A stretch of 37,847 nucleotides of DNA from positions 1 to 37,847 of the forward strand of contig CAMCMB010000072.1 in assembly GCA_945875845.1 (NCBI GenBank). The letters run 5' to 3'. Position numbers and translations under genes: made by a program. The notes beneath the pieces were generated by a model, which was given only the letters and a program-made list of their open reading frames with translations, was not told where the DNA came from and searched no databases. Source of the DNA: Pirellula staleyi DSM 6068. GTDB taxonomy: Bacteria > Planctomycetota > Planctomycetia > Pirellulales > Pirellulaceae. Shown piece after piece: positions 24,481 to 33,761 of the stretch (its first letter is position 1; each line of letters begins with the position of its first letter).

Positions 24481-27279
24481 ATGTCGCAACCAGAATTTGC
24501 TCCGCCAGCCATGTGCTTTCCGACTTCGGAAGCCATGCGTAGTACTGCAGAACATCAACGGCTGATTGAGGCAAAGCAACGCAAAGCGAACTGGCAGCGA
24601 TGGGGAGCCTATCTGTCGGAACGGCAATGGGGAACGGTTCGCGAGGACTACTCGCAAAATCAAGAGCCTTGGTTCTTTTTGCCGCACGATCATGCCCGTT
24701 CGCGCGCGTACCGATGGGGCGAGGATGGCTTGTTGGGCATCTCCGATCGCGAGGGTCGTCTGTGCTTTTCCTTTGCTTTATGGAACACGCGAGACCCGAT
24801 CCTCAAAGAGCGGCTCTATGGCCTTTCTGGACCCGAAGGCAACCACGGCGAAGACGTCAAAGAATGCTACTACTATCTCGACTCAACACCCACTCATTCC
24901 TACATGAAAGGGCTCTACAAGTATCCCCAATCGCGCTATCCCTACGAGGACTTGACCGACGTGAATAGGCGACGATCCCGCTCGGAAACCGAGTACGAGA
25001 TCCTGGACACCGTTGCATTCGAGGAAGACGCTTATTTCGATTGCGAGATCGAATACGCCAAAGTGGCCCCCGATGATATTCTGATCAAACTGACCGTGCA
25101 TAATCGAGGTACCAATCCGGCGGTGATTCATGTATTACCCCAACTTTGGTATCACAACTCCTGGATCTGGGGATGTGAGCATGAGGGGTGTACGAGTAAG
25201 CCTCGAATGCGATTGCATCGATCTGCTAACGAGCCAAATGGAGTCGTTCTTTGCGATCATGAATCGCTGGGTCACTTTGAGTTTCGAGTGGATGTCGGCC
25301 CCAACGAGGAACGCCCCAGCTGGCTGTTCACTGAAAATGAAACCAATCCGAACCGCCATCCCGGCACACCAACATCCGGTACGTCCTTTAAGGACGCTTT
25401 TCATGGGAATGTCGTCAACGGGGATTCCAACGGCGCGGACAAACGAGCGTTCGGGACAAAGTGCGCTGCACACTACATCGCGATCGTCCAGCCGAATAAA
25501 CCGCTGGTGATACGCTGTCGCTTGACGGGCTTGTCTCCTGAAACCATCCAAGCCAACGCGTCGCCAACCGAAGACATTACCAAGCCCATCATGACTCCCA
25601 TTTTCGCCGATCATAAGATCGGCGACACCTTTGAAACCATCTTCGAAAATCGGCGAAAAGAGGCGGATGCGTTTTATGATGCATGCATTTCACCTCAGTT
25701 AACGCCCGAGGAAAAATCGATCTCTCGACAAGCGTATGCAGGCTTGCTGTGGACGAAACAATTCTATTATTACGTGGTGAATTCCTGGATCAAAGGAGAC
25801 CCGAACAGCCCTCCACCGCCGGCTGGCCGCGAAAACGGGCGCAATGGCGATTGGACTCATTTGTTCAATCGTGACGTAATCTCGATGCCCGACAAGTGGG
25901 AGTACCCTTGGTACGCCGCTTGGGACGTAGCCTTTCACATGCTACCGATGGCGAGAGTGGACATCGAGTTCGCCAAGAATCAGCTGATCCTGTTTCTGCG
26001 AGAATGGTATATGCACCCCAACGGGCAGATACCCGCTTATGAATGGGCTCTTAACGATGTCAATCCGCCCGTCCATGCATGGGCATGTTGGCACGTTTAC
26101 AAGCTTAGCGGTGATAAGGAATTCTTAGCTCGGACCTTTCAAAAATTACTTCTGAATTTTACTTGGTGGGTCAACCGAAAAGATACGCGAGGGCAACACG
26201 TATTCAGTGGCGGTTTCTTGGGATTGGATAACATCGGTGTATTCGATCGAAGCAAGCCATTGCCGGGAGGCGGAACGCTCGATCAAGCAGATGCGACAGC
26301 TTGGATGGCTTTCTTTTGCGGTTGTATGTTGCAGATGGCACTGGAATTGGCTGAGGAAAATCAAGCTTATTCGGATATGGCCAGCAAATTTTTCGAGCAC
26401 TACATCGCTATCGCCGACGCCATGAATTCTTTGCATGGGACAGGCCTTTGGGAAAACGAGGATGGATTTTACTATGATCATCTTTTCCGCGATGGCAAGA
26501 GCACAGCCATGCGAGTTCGATCCCTCGTCGGTCTCATTCCGCTTTGCTCAAATGTTCTCATTCACGAAAAAACCTTGATGCGGCTTCCAAGTTTCCAGCG
26601 TCGCATGAATTGGTTCTTGAAAAACCGTCCTGAGATGGCCCAGCACATGGCTTATATGGAGCAGTTTTCTCCGGCGGGCGCAATGTCCGGAATGCGACTT
26701 TTGGCGATTCCGTCCACCGAGCGACTCCGCAAACTGCTATCGTATATGCTGGACGAAAAAGAATTCCTGTCTCCGTTTGGAATACGATCCATGTCCGCGA
26801 TTCATAAAGACAAGCCATTTGTATTCGAGTTTTCAGGCGGCAAGGAATCCGTTGGCTACGTGCCGGGCGAAAGCAATACCGGAATGTTCGGCGGCAATAG
26901 CAATTGGCGTGGCCCAGTCTGGTTCCCACTGAACTATCTCATCGTGGAATCACTGCGACAATACCATGAATTCTATGGTGAAACATTTCAAATCGAATGC
27001 CCGACAGGTTCTGGCATTCTGATGAACTTGCGCGAGGTTGCCGACGAAATTGAGCGCCGACTAACAACACTCTTTAAGCGAGACGAAAACGGCAAACGTC
27101 CATGCCACGGTTCTGAGGCACGCTACACTGAGAACTCAAGTTGGAATGAACTCGTACTTTTCTACGAGTACTTCCACGGCGACGATGGACGAGGTCTTGG
27201 GGCAAGTCACCAAACTGGTTGGACAGCCCTCGTTGCAACCATGCTAGAACACCAAGCCGCTAGCAAGCGTAATGCTTAA
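24481..27279 (+). CDS. GH63-like (MGH1-type) glucosidase
   Basis: 932 residues from the ATG at 24481; a TTG at 24439 and ATGs at 24511 and 24535 are other options, the last giving the start usual for the family (MRSTAEHQRL). No signal peptide, so cytoplasmic. The N-terminal part has the family opening WGAYLSERQWGTVREDYS and a beta-rich domain to about 400. The C-terminal part is an (alpha/alpha)6 barrel with NGDWTHLFNRDVISMPDKW, WYAAWDVAFHMLPMA (Asp482 in WDVAFH is a likely catalytic acid), IPAYEWALNDVNPP (about 518-531) and the ending GASHQTGWTALVATMLEH. GH63 enzymes remove alpha-linked glucose or mannose from small glycosides. Planctomycetes are known to store glucosylglycerate-type solutes, so turnover of such a solute is a reasonable inference. 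The Usp gene follows 68 bases later. Confidence 0.88.
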   Translation: MSQPEFAPPAMCFPTSEAMRSTAEHQRLIEAKQRKANWQRWGAYLSERQWGTVREDYSQNQEPWFFLPHDHARSRAYRWGEDGLLGISDREGRLCFSFALWNTRDPILKERLYGLSGPEGNHGEDVKECYYYLDSTPTHSYMKGLYKYPQSRYPYEDLTDVNRRRSRSETEYEILDTVAFEEDAYFDCEIEYAKVAPDDILIKLTVHNRGTNPAVIHVLPQLWYHNSWIWGCEHEGCTSKPRMRLHRSANEPNGVVLCDHESLGHFEFRVDVGPNEERPSWLFTENETNPNRHPGTPTSGTSFKDAFHGNVVNGDSNGADKRAFGTKCAAHYIAIVQPNKPLVIRCRLTGLSPETIQANASPTEDITKPIMTPIFADHKIGDTFETIFENRRKEADAFYDACISPQLTPEEKSISRQAYAGLLWTKQFYYYVVNSWIKGDPNSPPPPAGRENGRNGDWTHLFNRDVISMPDKWEYPWYAAWDVAFHMLPMARVDIEFAKNQLILFLREWYMHPNGQIPAYEWALNDVNPPVHAWACWHVYKLSGDKEFLARTFQKLLLNFTWWVNRKDTRGQHVFSGGFLGLDNIGVFDRSKPLPGGGTLDQADATAWMAFFCGCMLQMALELAEENQAYSDMASKFFEHYIAIADAMNSLHGTGLWENEDGFYYDHLFRDGKSTAMRVRSLVGLIPLCSNVLIHEKTLMRLPSFQRRMNWFLKNRPEMAQHMAYMEQFSPAGAMSGMRLLAIPSTERLRKLLSYMLDEKEFLSPFGIRSMSAIHKDKPFVFEFSGGKESVGYVPGESNTGMFGGNSNWRGPVWFPLNYLIVESLRQYHEFYGETFQIECPTGSGILMNLREVADEIERRLTTLFKRDENGKRPCHGSEARYTENSSWNELVLFYEYFHGDDGRGLGASHQTGWTALVATMLEHQAASKRNA

Positions 27280-27297
27280 AGGGTTCGGTGCACTCAG

Positions 27298-27303
27298 TAT
27301 AAT
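27298..27303 (+). promoter_or_regulatory. -10 box upstream of the universal stress gene
   Basis: A perfect TATAAT lies between the GH63 stop (27279) and the Usp start (27348). The -35 position carries only a weak match (TTAAAG at 27276-27281, 16-base spacer). It would give a leader of about 38 bases. Confidence 0.4.
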
Positions 27304-27347
27304 CTCATTGAATTTGACCAGAAACGATGGAAAGGAAATAAACCAAC

Positions 27348-28238
27348 TTGAATATTCTTGTCGCCGTAGACGACTCTACTTCATCCCTGGAATCCGCTCG
27401 CTGCTTCCGCGAATTAACGCATCAAGCAGATTTAAACGCAACCGTCTTGACGGTTGTCGGGCTGCCGAAGACGGCATTAACGGAATCCATTGGCCATACC
27501 GTCTCTGAGTTTGTGACAGATGCCATCAAGCACGATGAACATGCTTTTGCATCGGTGGTCAAAATATTCGAAGGCTCAAATGCTCATCTTGCTCATATGA
27601 CTCGATACGGTCATGTTGGGCACTGCATCGCCGCAGCCGCCGAAGAGATCCACGCAGACTTGATCGTCGTCGGTGCCAAAAGCAAATCGCCACTCGACCA
27701 CGTGACTCACGAAAGCGTCAGCGAATACGTCGCGACGCATGCCACCTGTTCGGTCCTGGTGGTGAGCCCTCGTGCGGCAACTCAACAACAACTCGATCAC
27801 ACGTTGAGAATTACGATCGCATACGATGATTCAAAAGAATCCAAGGCTGCGATTGAGCAATTTGGATCCTATCTTTGGGTCAGAAATGCGGATATCGAAG
27901 TTGTATCCGTGGTACCCATTCATGCGATCCAGCGCGACGGAATGGATCCGGTGGAACTCCCAAACGACCCCTCCGTGGTACAGGAAGCAACTGCATTCAC
28001 AGAAAAAGCAGCGAATCAATTGAGATCACAAGGAATCCGAGCAACGTCGAGGGTGGTCGAGGCCAATCATATCGGCTCGCAAATCGCCGGCTTTGCCAAG
28101 CAGCACAACTCAGACTTGATCGTGCTTGGCTCGCAAGGCCAAAGTGGCATTGCAAGAATCCTGCTTGGCAGCACCGCCCAGTATGTGCTTCGCCATTCGG
28201 ATCATTTGGTATGGATCGTTCGCGAAACGAATGTCTGA
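27348..28238 (+). CDS. Tandem universal stress protein (two UspA domains)
   Basis: 296 residues from a TTG start that places (M)NILVAVDDS exactly at the first beta-strand of a Usp domain; AAGGA lies 11 bases upstream, and the only nearby ATG (27327) hits a stop after four codons. Domain 1 spans about 1-145 and domain 2 about 150-296. Domain 2 has the full ATP-binding motif G-x2-G-x9-G-S: LGSQGQSGIARILLGSTA. Domain 1 has a broken version (VGAKSKSPLDHVTHESVSEY) without the glycines, so only one half should bind ATP. Universal stress proteins are cytoplasmic and help survival under starvation, oxygen or redox stress. It may share transcription with the GH63-like gene or use its own TATAAT. Confidence 0.92.
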   Translation: MNILVAVDDSTSSLESARCFRELTHQADLNATVLTVVGLPKTALTESIGHTVSEFVTDAIKHDEHAFASVVKIFEGSNAHLAHMTRYGHVGHCIAAAAEEIHADLIVVGAKSKSPLDHVTHESVSEYVATHATCSVLVVSPRAATQQQLDHTLRITIAYDDSKESKAAIEQFGSYLWVRNADIEVVSVVPIHAIQRDGMDPVELPNDPSVVQEATAFTEKAANQLRSQGIRATSRVVEANHIGSQIAGFAKQHNSDLIVLGSQGQSGIARILLGSTAQYVLRHSDHLVWIVRETNV

Positions 28239-28248
28239 TTCCAACCGT

Positions 28249-28363
28249 GGCATAGGCTTCCAGCCTGTGTTCGGCACGAGTTTTGTTGCAGTTGCTGGGA
28301 GCTAGCATCGAATAAGTTTAGCTTCCAGCCTGTCATTTTCCGCTTGACAGGCTGGAAGCCTAT
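28249..28363. repeat. REP-like repeats of the GCTTCCAGCCTGT type
   Basis: A perfect inverted repeat with 15-base arms (28321-28335 and 28345-28359, GCTTCCAGCCTGTCA) has a 9-base loop. A third copy of the module, ATAGGCTTCCAGCCTGT, lies at 28252-28268 in the same direction as the left arm and can pair with the outer right arm to 28363. It follows the Usp stop, in a convergent gap. Confidence 0.9.
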
Positions 28364-28384
28364 CCCACTCAAGCATAGCAACCA

Positions 28385-28525
28385 TCAGACAGATGCGGGC
28401 AAATCGATGCTCCATAGATTCTTGCCCGCCGAAGAATAGTGCGTCACTGTCAACGCTCTCGTTCGGCCATCGATTTTTACCATTCCAAAGAACTGGAACC
28501 CATCCGATGGAGGACGATGCAAGAG
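28385..28525 (-). pseudogene. C-terminal remnant resembling a PhoD-like alkaline phosphatase
   Basis: On the minus strand an open frame of 46 codons from 28525 ends at TGA 28387-28385. It contains SDGFQFFGMVKIDGRTRAL followed by TVTHYSSAGKNLWSIDLP. This pattern, QFFGxxxIDGxTxxLTVxxxxxxGxxLWxxDLxP, matches what I remember of the last strands of planctomycete alkaline phosphatase D-family or related metallophosphatase proteins. In-frame stop TAG lies just upstream (near 28535), there is no start, and the rest of the gene is absent. I read it as the tail of a gene lost by deletion or by insertion of the neighbouring helicase-nuclease region. The family name is uncertain; the coding character of the fragment is more certain. 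Confidence 0.45.
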
Positions 28526-28928
28526 TATCGGTAGCTATCCATTGTACGAAATGGCGAACGGCTAGCCACTAAAAGGCACAATGTCCACAAAAAGTTTGAA
28601 AGTTCGATTCAACAGATCCTCTGGTTTGTGACTTTTGTGATTCTTTGTGGCTAGGAAAAATGGTACGGTGCGTGAGGGACGCGGCTCATTGTTTTGATCT
28701 AACAGGCCAGCGGCCATGAAGGGGTTTTGGAGCGGGCTACTTCGATCATGGCTGATATGCGGCGGCGACCTTTGTTGTCTCTTCGTTGGAAACGTCCAAG
28801 TCGCCGCCTGTCGAGCGCGATCGCACGTCAGTGAAAAAACTCAATCGACGCGAATTGAGCTGCGGCCGCTACGTCCCCTTTTTTGTTTTCTAGATCGTCA
28901 ACATAGTTTGGGGACGAACGAGCCACCG
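28526..28928. other. Intergenic region, no gene recognised
   Basis: 403 bases between the phosphatase-like remnant and the stop of the helicase-nuclease gene. A 76-codon frame beginning at 28716 overlaps the end of that gene, has no ribosome site and resembles nothing known. I see no RNA gene or clear terminator. Confidence 0.5.
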
Positions 28929-31900
28929 CTAAACGCTTACAAATAGTCTGCCGTCACGATCCTCGACGGTGGATTCCGACTCAAGGAATTCGATTTCGTT
29001 TGCGAAAATAGCTTGCGTAGATTGGCCATTACTAATCCCGAGCATTTTCGCAGCTGACGCTATTGTCTCGGAAACATTCGTTCCGATGCTGTCTGTAACT
29101 ACTCTGATTACTGCCGCTCGAATTTCCTCGGGCGCAATCAACTCGGGTTTGCGTAGATTGGCGTTTTCGAGCGAACGGCGAGATCGAACTACGAAGACTG
29201 CTTGTCCGGCAAGAAACACAAAATCACCTCGGCGATCTGCGGCTCTTCGGTTCACTAGTAACTGAACTGCTGATTCCACTTTGTTCTTGAAGGATGCTAC
29301 CAGTCGCCCCTCGCCAAGTAACTTAATTACACGACGACCGATCTCATCCAAATGGATTGGAGCTTCCATTTCGAGGATCTGACTTACCAATTTTGCTAAT
29401 TGCTGCTCATTGAGGTTGATCGGGCTTCCGGAAAACTCTCTAACCGCAAAACCTGCCTCAACGTACTCATTAACCACGCAATCGCCTGTGTCCTTTCCGC
29501 TCGATACTTCCAATCGTGTCCAATAGGGTTGGCCATCGGGATCATCGCGGTTGATGCGGCCGGTTACGATGGTGGCAGATTCAGCGTTCGCACGATCCGC
29601 CTCGTCCCATTGTATTTTTGCACTGGCGAGTGCCTCGATGGCACGGTTCACTTGTTCCTCAGGTCGCTGAAACCAGTCTGTGCTCCAAATTCGATGGATG
29701 TGCCATCCCCGAGATTCGAGAATCTGTTGCCGCAACCGATCACGGTCACGGACCCACCTGGCGCTGTGAAATTGAGCACCATCACACTCTATCCCTAGCA
29801 AATAGCGACCTCGATTTTCTGGATCTCGTATTGCGAGGTCGATAAAGAAGCCTCCAACACCAATTTGATGATCAATCTCGAGTCCTTTTGATCGCAAAGC
29901 TCGTGCCACTTGATCTTCGAAATCGCTGTCCACATCACCATGCGATTTTTCTGATTCCAAATGACCAGTTTCTGCATAGTTCAAATACATTTTGAGAGCA
30001 GCAACACCATCGCTTTGACTTCGATTCAAATCTATGTCGCACGCTCTGATCGAAGTGAAGACTTCGCAAGCGGAGGCAGCACGGCTAATCAGTACATTCA
30101 AGCGTCGTTCGCCACCCTTGCGATTTAGCGGTCCAAAGTTTTGAGCGAAGTAACCGTCTTTATCTTTTGCATACCCGACGGAGATGTAGACAACGTCGCG
30201 TTCATCTCCTTGAACATTCTCTAAGCTCTTGACGAAAAACGGTGCAGGCCCACCTGCCATGAAGAAGTCTTCGACCGAAGAGTCTTCACGCCGCCGAAGT
30301 TCAAGTTCGTCTAAGATGGCATCTCGTTGGGCGGCGCTAAAAGTTGCAACCCCCAGTGACAACTGAGGTTGTTTTCTCGCATGATCCATCACGGCGTCCG
30401 CGATAGCGATCGCCTCATTTCGATTCGCTCGCGTTCCACCACGATCGTAGCAACCATTCGAAACGAATCGAAGTTTGAGTCCCAATGGACCGCCGCTGGT
30501 TAATGGGCTTGGGACAATAAAAAGTCGATTCTCATAGAACTGTCGATTGCTAACTGCAATGAGTGACTCGTGACGGCTTCGATAATGCCATCGCAGCATT
30601 CGATTTGGAACGCCTTGAGCTTCACACAGTCCAAGGATGCTTTCCAAGTCGCTAGCATTCGCAACACCATCGTCATCTTCATCGACGTCCGATTCGCCTG
30701 AGACGCGTCCAAAGAAGTTCGTGGGCGGCAATTGACGCTGATCACCAACGACGACAATTTGCCGACAACGTGCTATTGCACCCAAAGCGTCAACCGGTTG
30801 CACCTGACTGGCCTCATCGATAACCAACAAATCGAATTCAACAGCTCCCGGCTCCAAAAATTGAGCCACGGACAATGGGCTCATCATAAAGACAGGCTTT
30901 ACTTTTTGAATTGCATGTCCTGCTTCTTTGATTAACCGGCGAATGGGCATATGGCGACGTTTTTTATTTATCTCTCGTCGTACTACGCCAACCTGACCGC
31001 TATCCGCAGCAGCGCTGGGAAAATTGCTATGGTGTTTCTTAGCAACTTCAAGTCGGCTCATGGCAATTCGATCTTTATCAAGTTGAGCAAATCGATCTCG
31101 AAGCGCTTCGTATGAGTGTCCCTGAAACTCGCCAAGCCCTGGAATGGAGCGCCACGCTTCGGACAATACTGCTTCATTGCGTACGAACTCAAGCTGATCC
31201 GCAACTTTTCCCGCCGTAATGATGCCGTTCTCGATTTCGCCAACGGTCCTTTCGAGACCTCCGGGGCCCAAGCGATCCATGCGTGCCCTTGCAGCCAAGT
31301 AGTGACTTAGTTGCTCTGGTTGAGCCAACCATTGTTCAAATCGTTGGAGCCAGTCCTCGAGCCGTACCGCTCGGACTTGGTCGGTCTTGAAAACGACGTT
31401 TAGATCCAAGTGCAGTTGTTTTGCTATTTCTGCAAATCCAGTATCAACTACCCTCAAATGTTTTCCTATTTGGCTCAACGGCTGTGAGATATGTCGCGAA
31501 TCCGCGATTCCACTCGCCACGATGCGGCCGTGCTCTTTCAAGATCTTAACCTTCGCGCTTTCCTTAACCCATTGAACAATCGCATTCGCCCTTTCATTCG
31601 CAGTTTCCGAACCTTGCCAAACCTCGCCCAGTAGTTTTTGGCAACGCTCCGTGTCTCTTTCCAATTGCGACAAAGCGGCTTGATATCCCAAAATGTTGTC
31701 GACGAATTCGACTCGTTCACGGGTTGTTGTTGGAATAGACTCTTTTGAAATCCCTCGCAGAGTCTGAATCGCTTTCCGATACGAAGCATTGAAAACGCGA
31801 AACCAGCTTGTACCGTGCGCAGCAAGAGACTTCCGAGTTCCATTCAAATCCGACAATAGGCCTGAATCTGTGACACGAACACCTAGATCGATACGAAGCT

Positions 31901-33761
31901 CATTCAATTTCAAAACATTCTCGAGCGCCTTTTCAACGGCTAGCAAATCCGTTTCCCAGCTAGGTGAGGTCAGCTTGGTTCGGTCAATGAACTCTGGACA
32001 TCGCTTCACGTACTGAGCAAGTTGGGCTAATTCCGAGGTAGAAACTAGGTTTGACGGCGACGGGAGTCCCACGATGGTTGCGAGCTCACATCCAGCAGAT
32101 TGCAACTCTAGCACCTGCGGTCGAAGCTCCTTAATCGCGACAACGAGACGCTCTAGGTCCGAAGGTGGCATCGGCTTGCATCTTGCCCCACACCAGGGAT
32201 TTTGTGAAGGAACACCCGACTGCGCAAGCAGCTTATCTAATTCCAATGCCAGTTGCTTTCGGGATTGATACTCCTGGTCTGTCCATTCCACTGCTTGTGT
32301 TACCTGATAAGCCAGGGGTGAAACTCCAAGCGATCGCAATCGCATAAGCTGTCCCATGGCATGGTAAGGCGAGATGCCAGTTTTGCCGACTCGGCCGTGA
32401 AGAGCTGCATCATGCTCTCGAAGACGCAACACGGTTTGTCGCAATTCATCAAGCGGGACCGTCTTTATGCCAGTCGGAACCCCGAGTTCCAATGTTGCCT
32501 TGAGCTCCGCAAGTACTTCTTGTTTTCGAGACTTGTGAGAATGAAGCTCTAAAGTCATCGGTCCAAGTCCAAGCTGATCCAGTCGTCGCTTGACAACTTC
32601 AAGAGCAGCCATCTTCTCCGAGACGAACAAAACACGCTTCCCTGCATGAACTGCAGCCGCGATGGCATTTGTGATTGTCTGAGATTTTCCTGTTCCCGGT
32701 GGTCCCTGAACAACCAAATTTCGACCCTGTGCAATTTCGTTGATCACAATGGCCTGGGATGAATCGGCATCCGTTACGTGAATAACATCGGCCGGGTTGA
32801 GGATGGTGTCGATAGGCTCACTCTCGCTACAAGCTGAATGGCTTTCCTCTTGGCGAAAGCCTTCGGTTAACAGCGACCGAAGCAGTGCATTGCTTTCGAG
32901 GCTCGCGCTCTTGGGCCAAGCATCGGGTGATAGATCGCGAAACATGAGAAACTTCGTAAACGAGAAGAACCAGAGCAAACTCTCGTTGCTCAATAGCTCC
33001 CATCCCTCACGTTCTTTTACAAGATCCGCGATCTCGGCAAAGTACTTCGACGGAGTCCAGGTTTCGTCATCGGCAGCCGACTCTGGCAGCTCCGGCATTC
33101 GTATACCAAAATCCTGTTGAAGCCTCGCTTGAATAGAAAGGTTCGTAACAATTTCATCGTCGCGAAACTTCAGTCGAAACTTACTGCGAGCATTGTTCCG
33201 GGAGAGCTCAACCGGTATCAAAAGCAAAGGAGCGAAGCGGTTCACAGTCGAGGTCGGAGATTCCCGCCATTTGAGAAACCCGCAAGCCAGGTACAAAATG
33301 CTTACACCTTGCTCTTCCTCAGATGTTCTGGCCTCGTAAAAGCACTTCAGAAGTTTGTCATGAAGCTTGTCCGACCCAATGTTCGTTTGAAGAAACAGGT
33401 CCGTGTGGCCATCGGAATCCGCCGTGTCCGGTGCGGTAAGGTCTTCAACAACTTCGTCTTCTTTGTTTTCTTTGTTTTCTTCATCTTCGCCATCCTCGCC
33501 GTTCGAGTCGTTGTCGCTCGGACTATCAAAAGCGAGGCGAAACTCCTTCAGCTCACTCGCCGCAGCGTCGACAGCCTTGGGCAAGAATGTCATTGCCTTG
33601 TTCTGTCGAACGAGTATGTCAAAAAGTTGATCCGAGCGTTCTCCAACGATTTGAATCCAGCCAGGTTTTTTGGTTTCAAGCGGTGTGTGAATCAGTCGAT
33701 TGCGGGCAGAAAGCTCAAGCAGTTCGCGTCGAGTTTTCTCAATTGCGGTAATCAGGTCCAT
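28929..33761 (-). CDS. DUF4011 - SF1 helicase - Vsr-like nuclease - DUF3320 protein, probable phage defence
   Basis: 1610 residues, one gene. Residues 1-300 match DUF4011 (ELSARNRLIHTPL near 16-28), interrupted by an acidic, low-complexity stretch at 79-118. SF1 helicase parts: Walker A GPPGTGKS 353-360, a long helical insertion about 430-930, Walker B VIDEAS 980-985, GDQRQLPPT 1006-1014, RWHYRSRHESL 1057-1067, and motif VI GERRLNVLISRA 1217-1228. Residues 1279-1378 form a Vsr/MTES_1575-type PD-(D/E)xK nuclease (FIDLA with D1308, GIECDG with E1325 and D1327, then RDRDRLRQ and RIWSTDW). The C-terminus 1440-1530 matches DUF3320. All motor and nuclease residues look intact. This domain order is that of single-gene anti-phage systems (the Hhe type, as I recall). 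It probably unwinds and cuts invading DNA. It sits alone between intergenic regions. Confidence 0.9.
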   Translation of the reverse strand: MDLITAIEKTRRELLELSARNRLIHTPLETKKPGWIQIVGERSDQLFDILVRQNKAMTFLPKAVDAAASELKEFRLAFDSPSDNDSNGEDGEDEENKENKEDEVVEDLTAPDTADSDGHTDLFLQTNIGSDKLHDKLLKCFYEARTSEEEQGVSILYLACGFLKWRESPTSTVNRFAPLLLIPVELSRNNARSKFRLKFRDDEIVTNLSIQARLQQDFGIRMPELPESAADDETWTPSKYFAEIADLVKEREGWELLSNESLLWFFSFTKFLMFRDLSPDAWPKSASLESNALLRSLLTEGFRQEESHSACSESEPIDTILNPADVIHVTDADSSQAIVINEIAQGRNLVVQGPPGTGKSQTITNAIAAAVHAGKRVLFVSEKMAALEVVKRRLDQLGLGPMTLELHSHKSRKQEVLAELKATLELGVPTGIKTVPLDELRQTVLRLREHDAALHGRVGKTGISPYHAMGQLMRLRSLGVSPLAYQVTQAVEWTDQEYQSRKQLALELDKLLAQSGVPSQNPWCGARCKPMPPSDLERLVVAIKELRPQVLELQSAGCELATIVGLPSPSNLVSTSELAQLAQYVKRCPEFIDRTKLTSPSWETDLLAVEKALENVLKLNELRIDLGVRVTDSGLLSDLNGTRKSLAAHGTSWFRVFNASYRKAIQTLRGISKESIPTTTRERVEFVDNILGYQAALSQLERDTERCQKLLGEVWQGSETANERANAIVQWVKESAKVKILKEHGRIVASGIADSRHISQPLSQIGKHLRVVDTGFAEIAKQLHLDLNVVFKTDQVRAVRLEDWLQRFEQWLAQPEQLSHYLAARARMDRLGPGGLERTVGEIENGIITAGKVADQLEFVRNEAVLSEAWRSIPGLGEFQGHSYEALRDRFAQLDKDRIAMSRLEVAKKHHSNFPSAAADSGQVGVVRREINKKRRHMPIRRLIKEAGHAIQKVKPVFMMSPLSVAQFLEPGAVEFDLLVIDEASQVQPVDALGAIARCRQIVVVGDQRQLPPTNFFGRVSGESDVDEDDDGVANASDLESILGLCEAQGVPNRMLRWHYRSRHESLIAVSNRQFYENRLFIVPSPLTSGGPLGLKLRFVSNGCYDRGGTRANRNEAIAIADAVMDHARKQPQLSLGVATFSAAQRDAILDELELRRREDSSVEDFFMAGGPAPFFVKSLENVQGDERDVVYISVGYAKDKDGYFAQNFGPLNRKGGERRLNVLISRAASACEVFTSIRACDIDLNRSQSDGVAALKMYLNYAETGHLESEKSHGDVDSDFEDQVARALRSKGLEIDHQIGVGGFFIDLAIRDPENRGRYLLGIECDGAQFHSARWVRDRDRLRQQILESRGWHIHRIWSTDWFQRPEEQVNRAIEALASAKIQWDEADRANAESATIVTGRINRDDPDGQPYWTRLEVSSGKDTGDCVVNEYVEAGFAVREFSGSPINLNEQQLAKLVSQILEMEAPIHLDEIGRRVIKLLGEGRLVASFKNKVESAVQLLVNRRAADRRGDFVFLAGQAVFVVRSRRSLENANLRKPELIAPEEIRAAVIRVVTDSIGTNVSETIASAAKMLGISNGQSTQAIFANEIEFLESESTVEDRDGRLFVSV

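Noticed and set aside
23582-24565. Long plus-strand frame of 327 codons
   Set aside because: Opposite the NHL propeller gene, which has clear blades, a Tat signal and a good ribosome site; the plus-strand product resembles nothing.
24326-24574. Upstream extension of the NHL gene to an earlier start
   Set aside because: It would put 83 unlikely residues before the twin-arginine signal and overlap the GH63-like gene; the GTG at 24325 with GGAG upstream explains the start.
28716-28946. 76-codon plus-strand frame in the gap before the helicase-nuclease gene
   Set aside because: No ribosome site, no recognised content, and it overlaps the convergent gene end.
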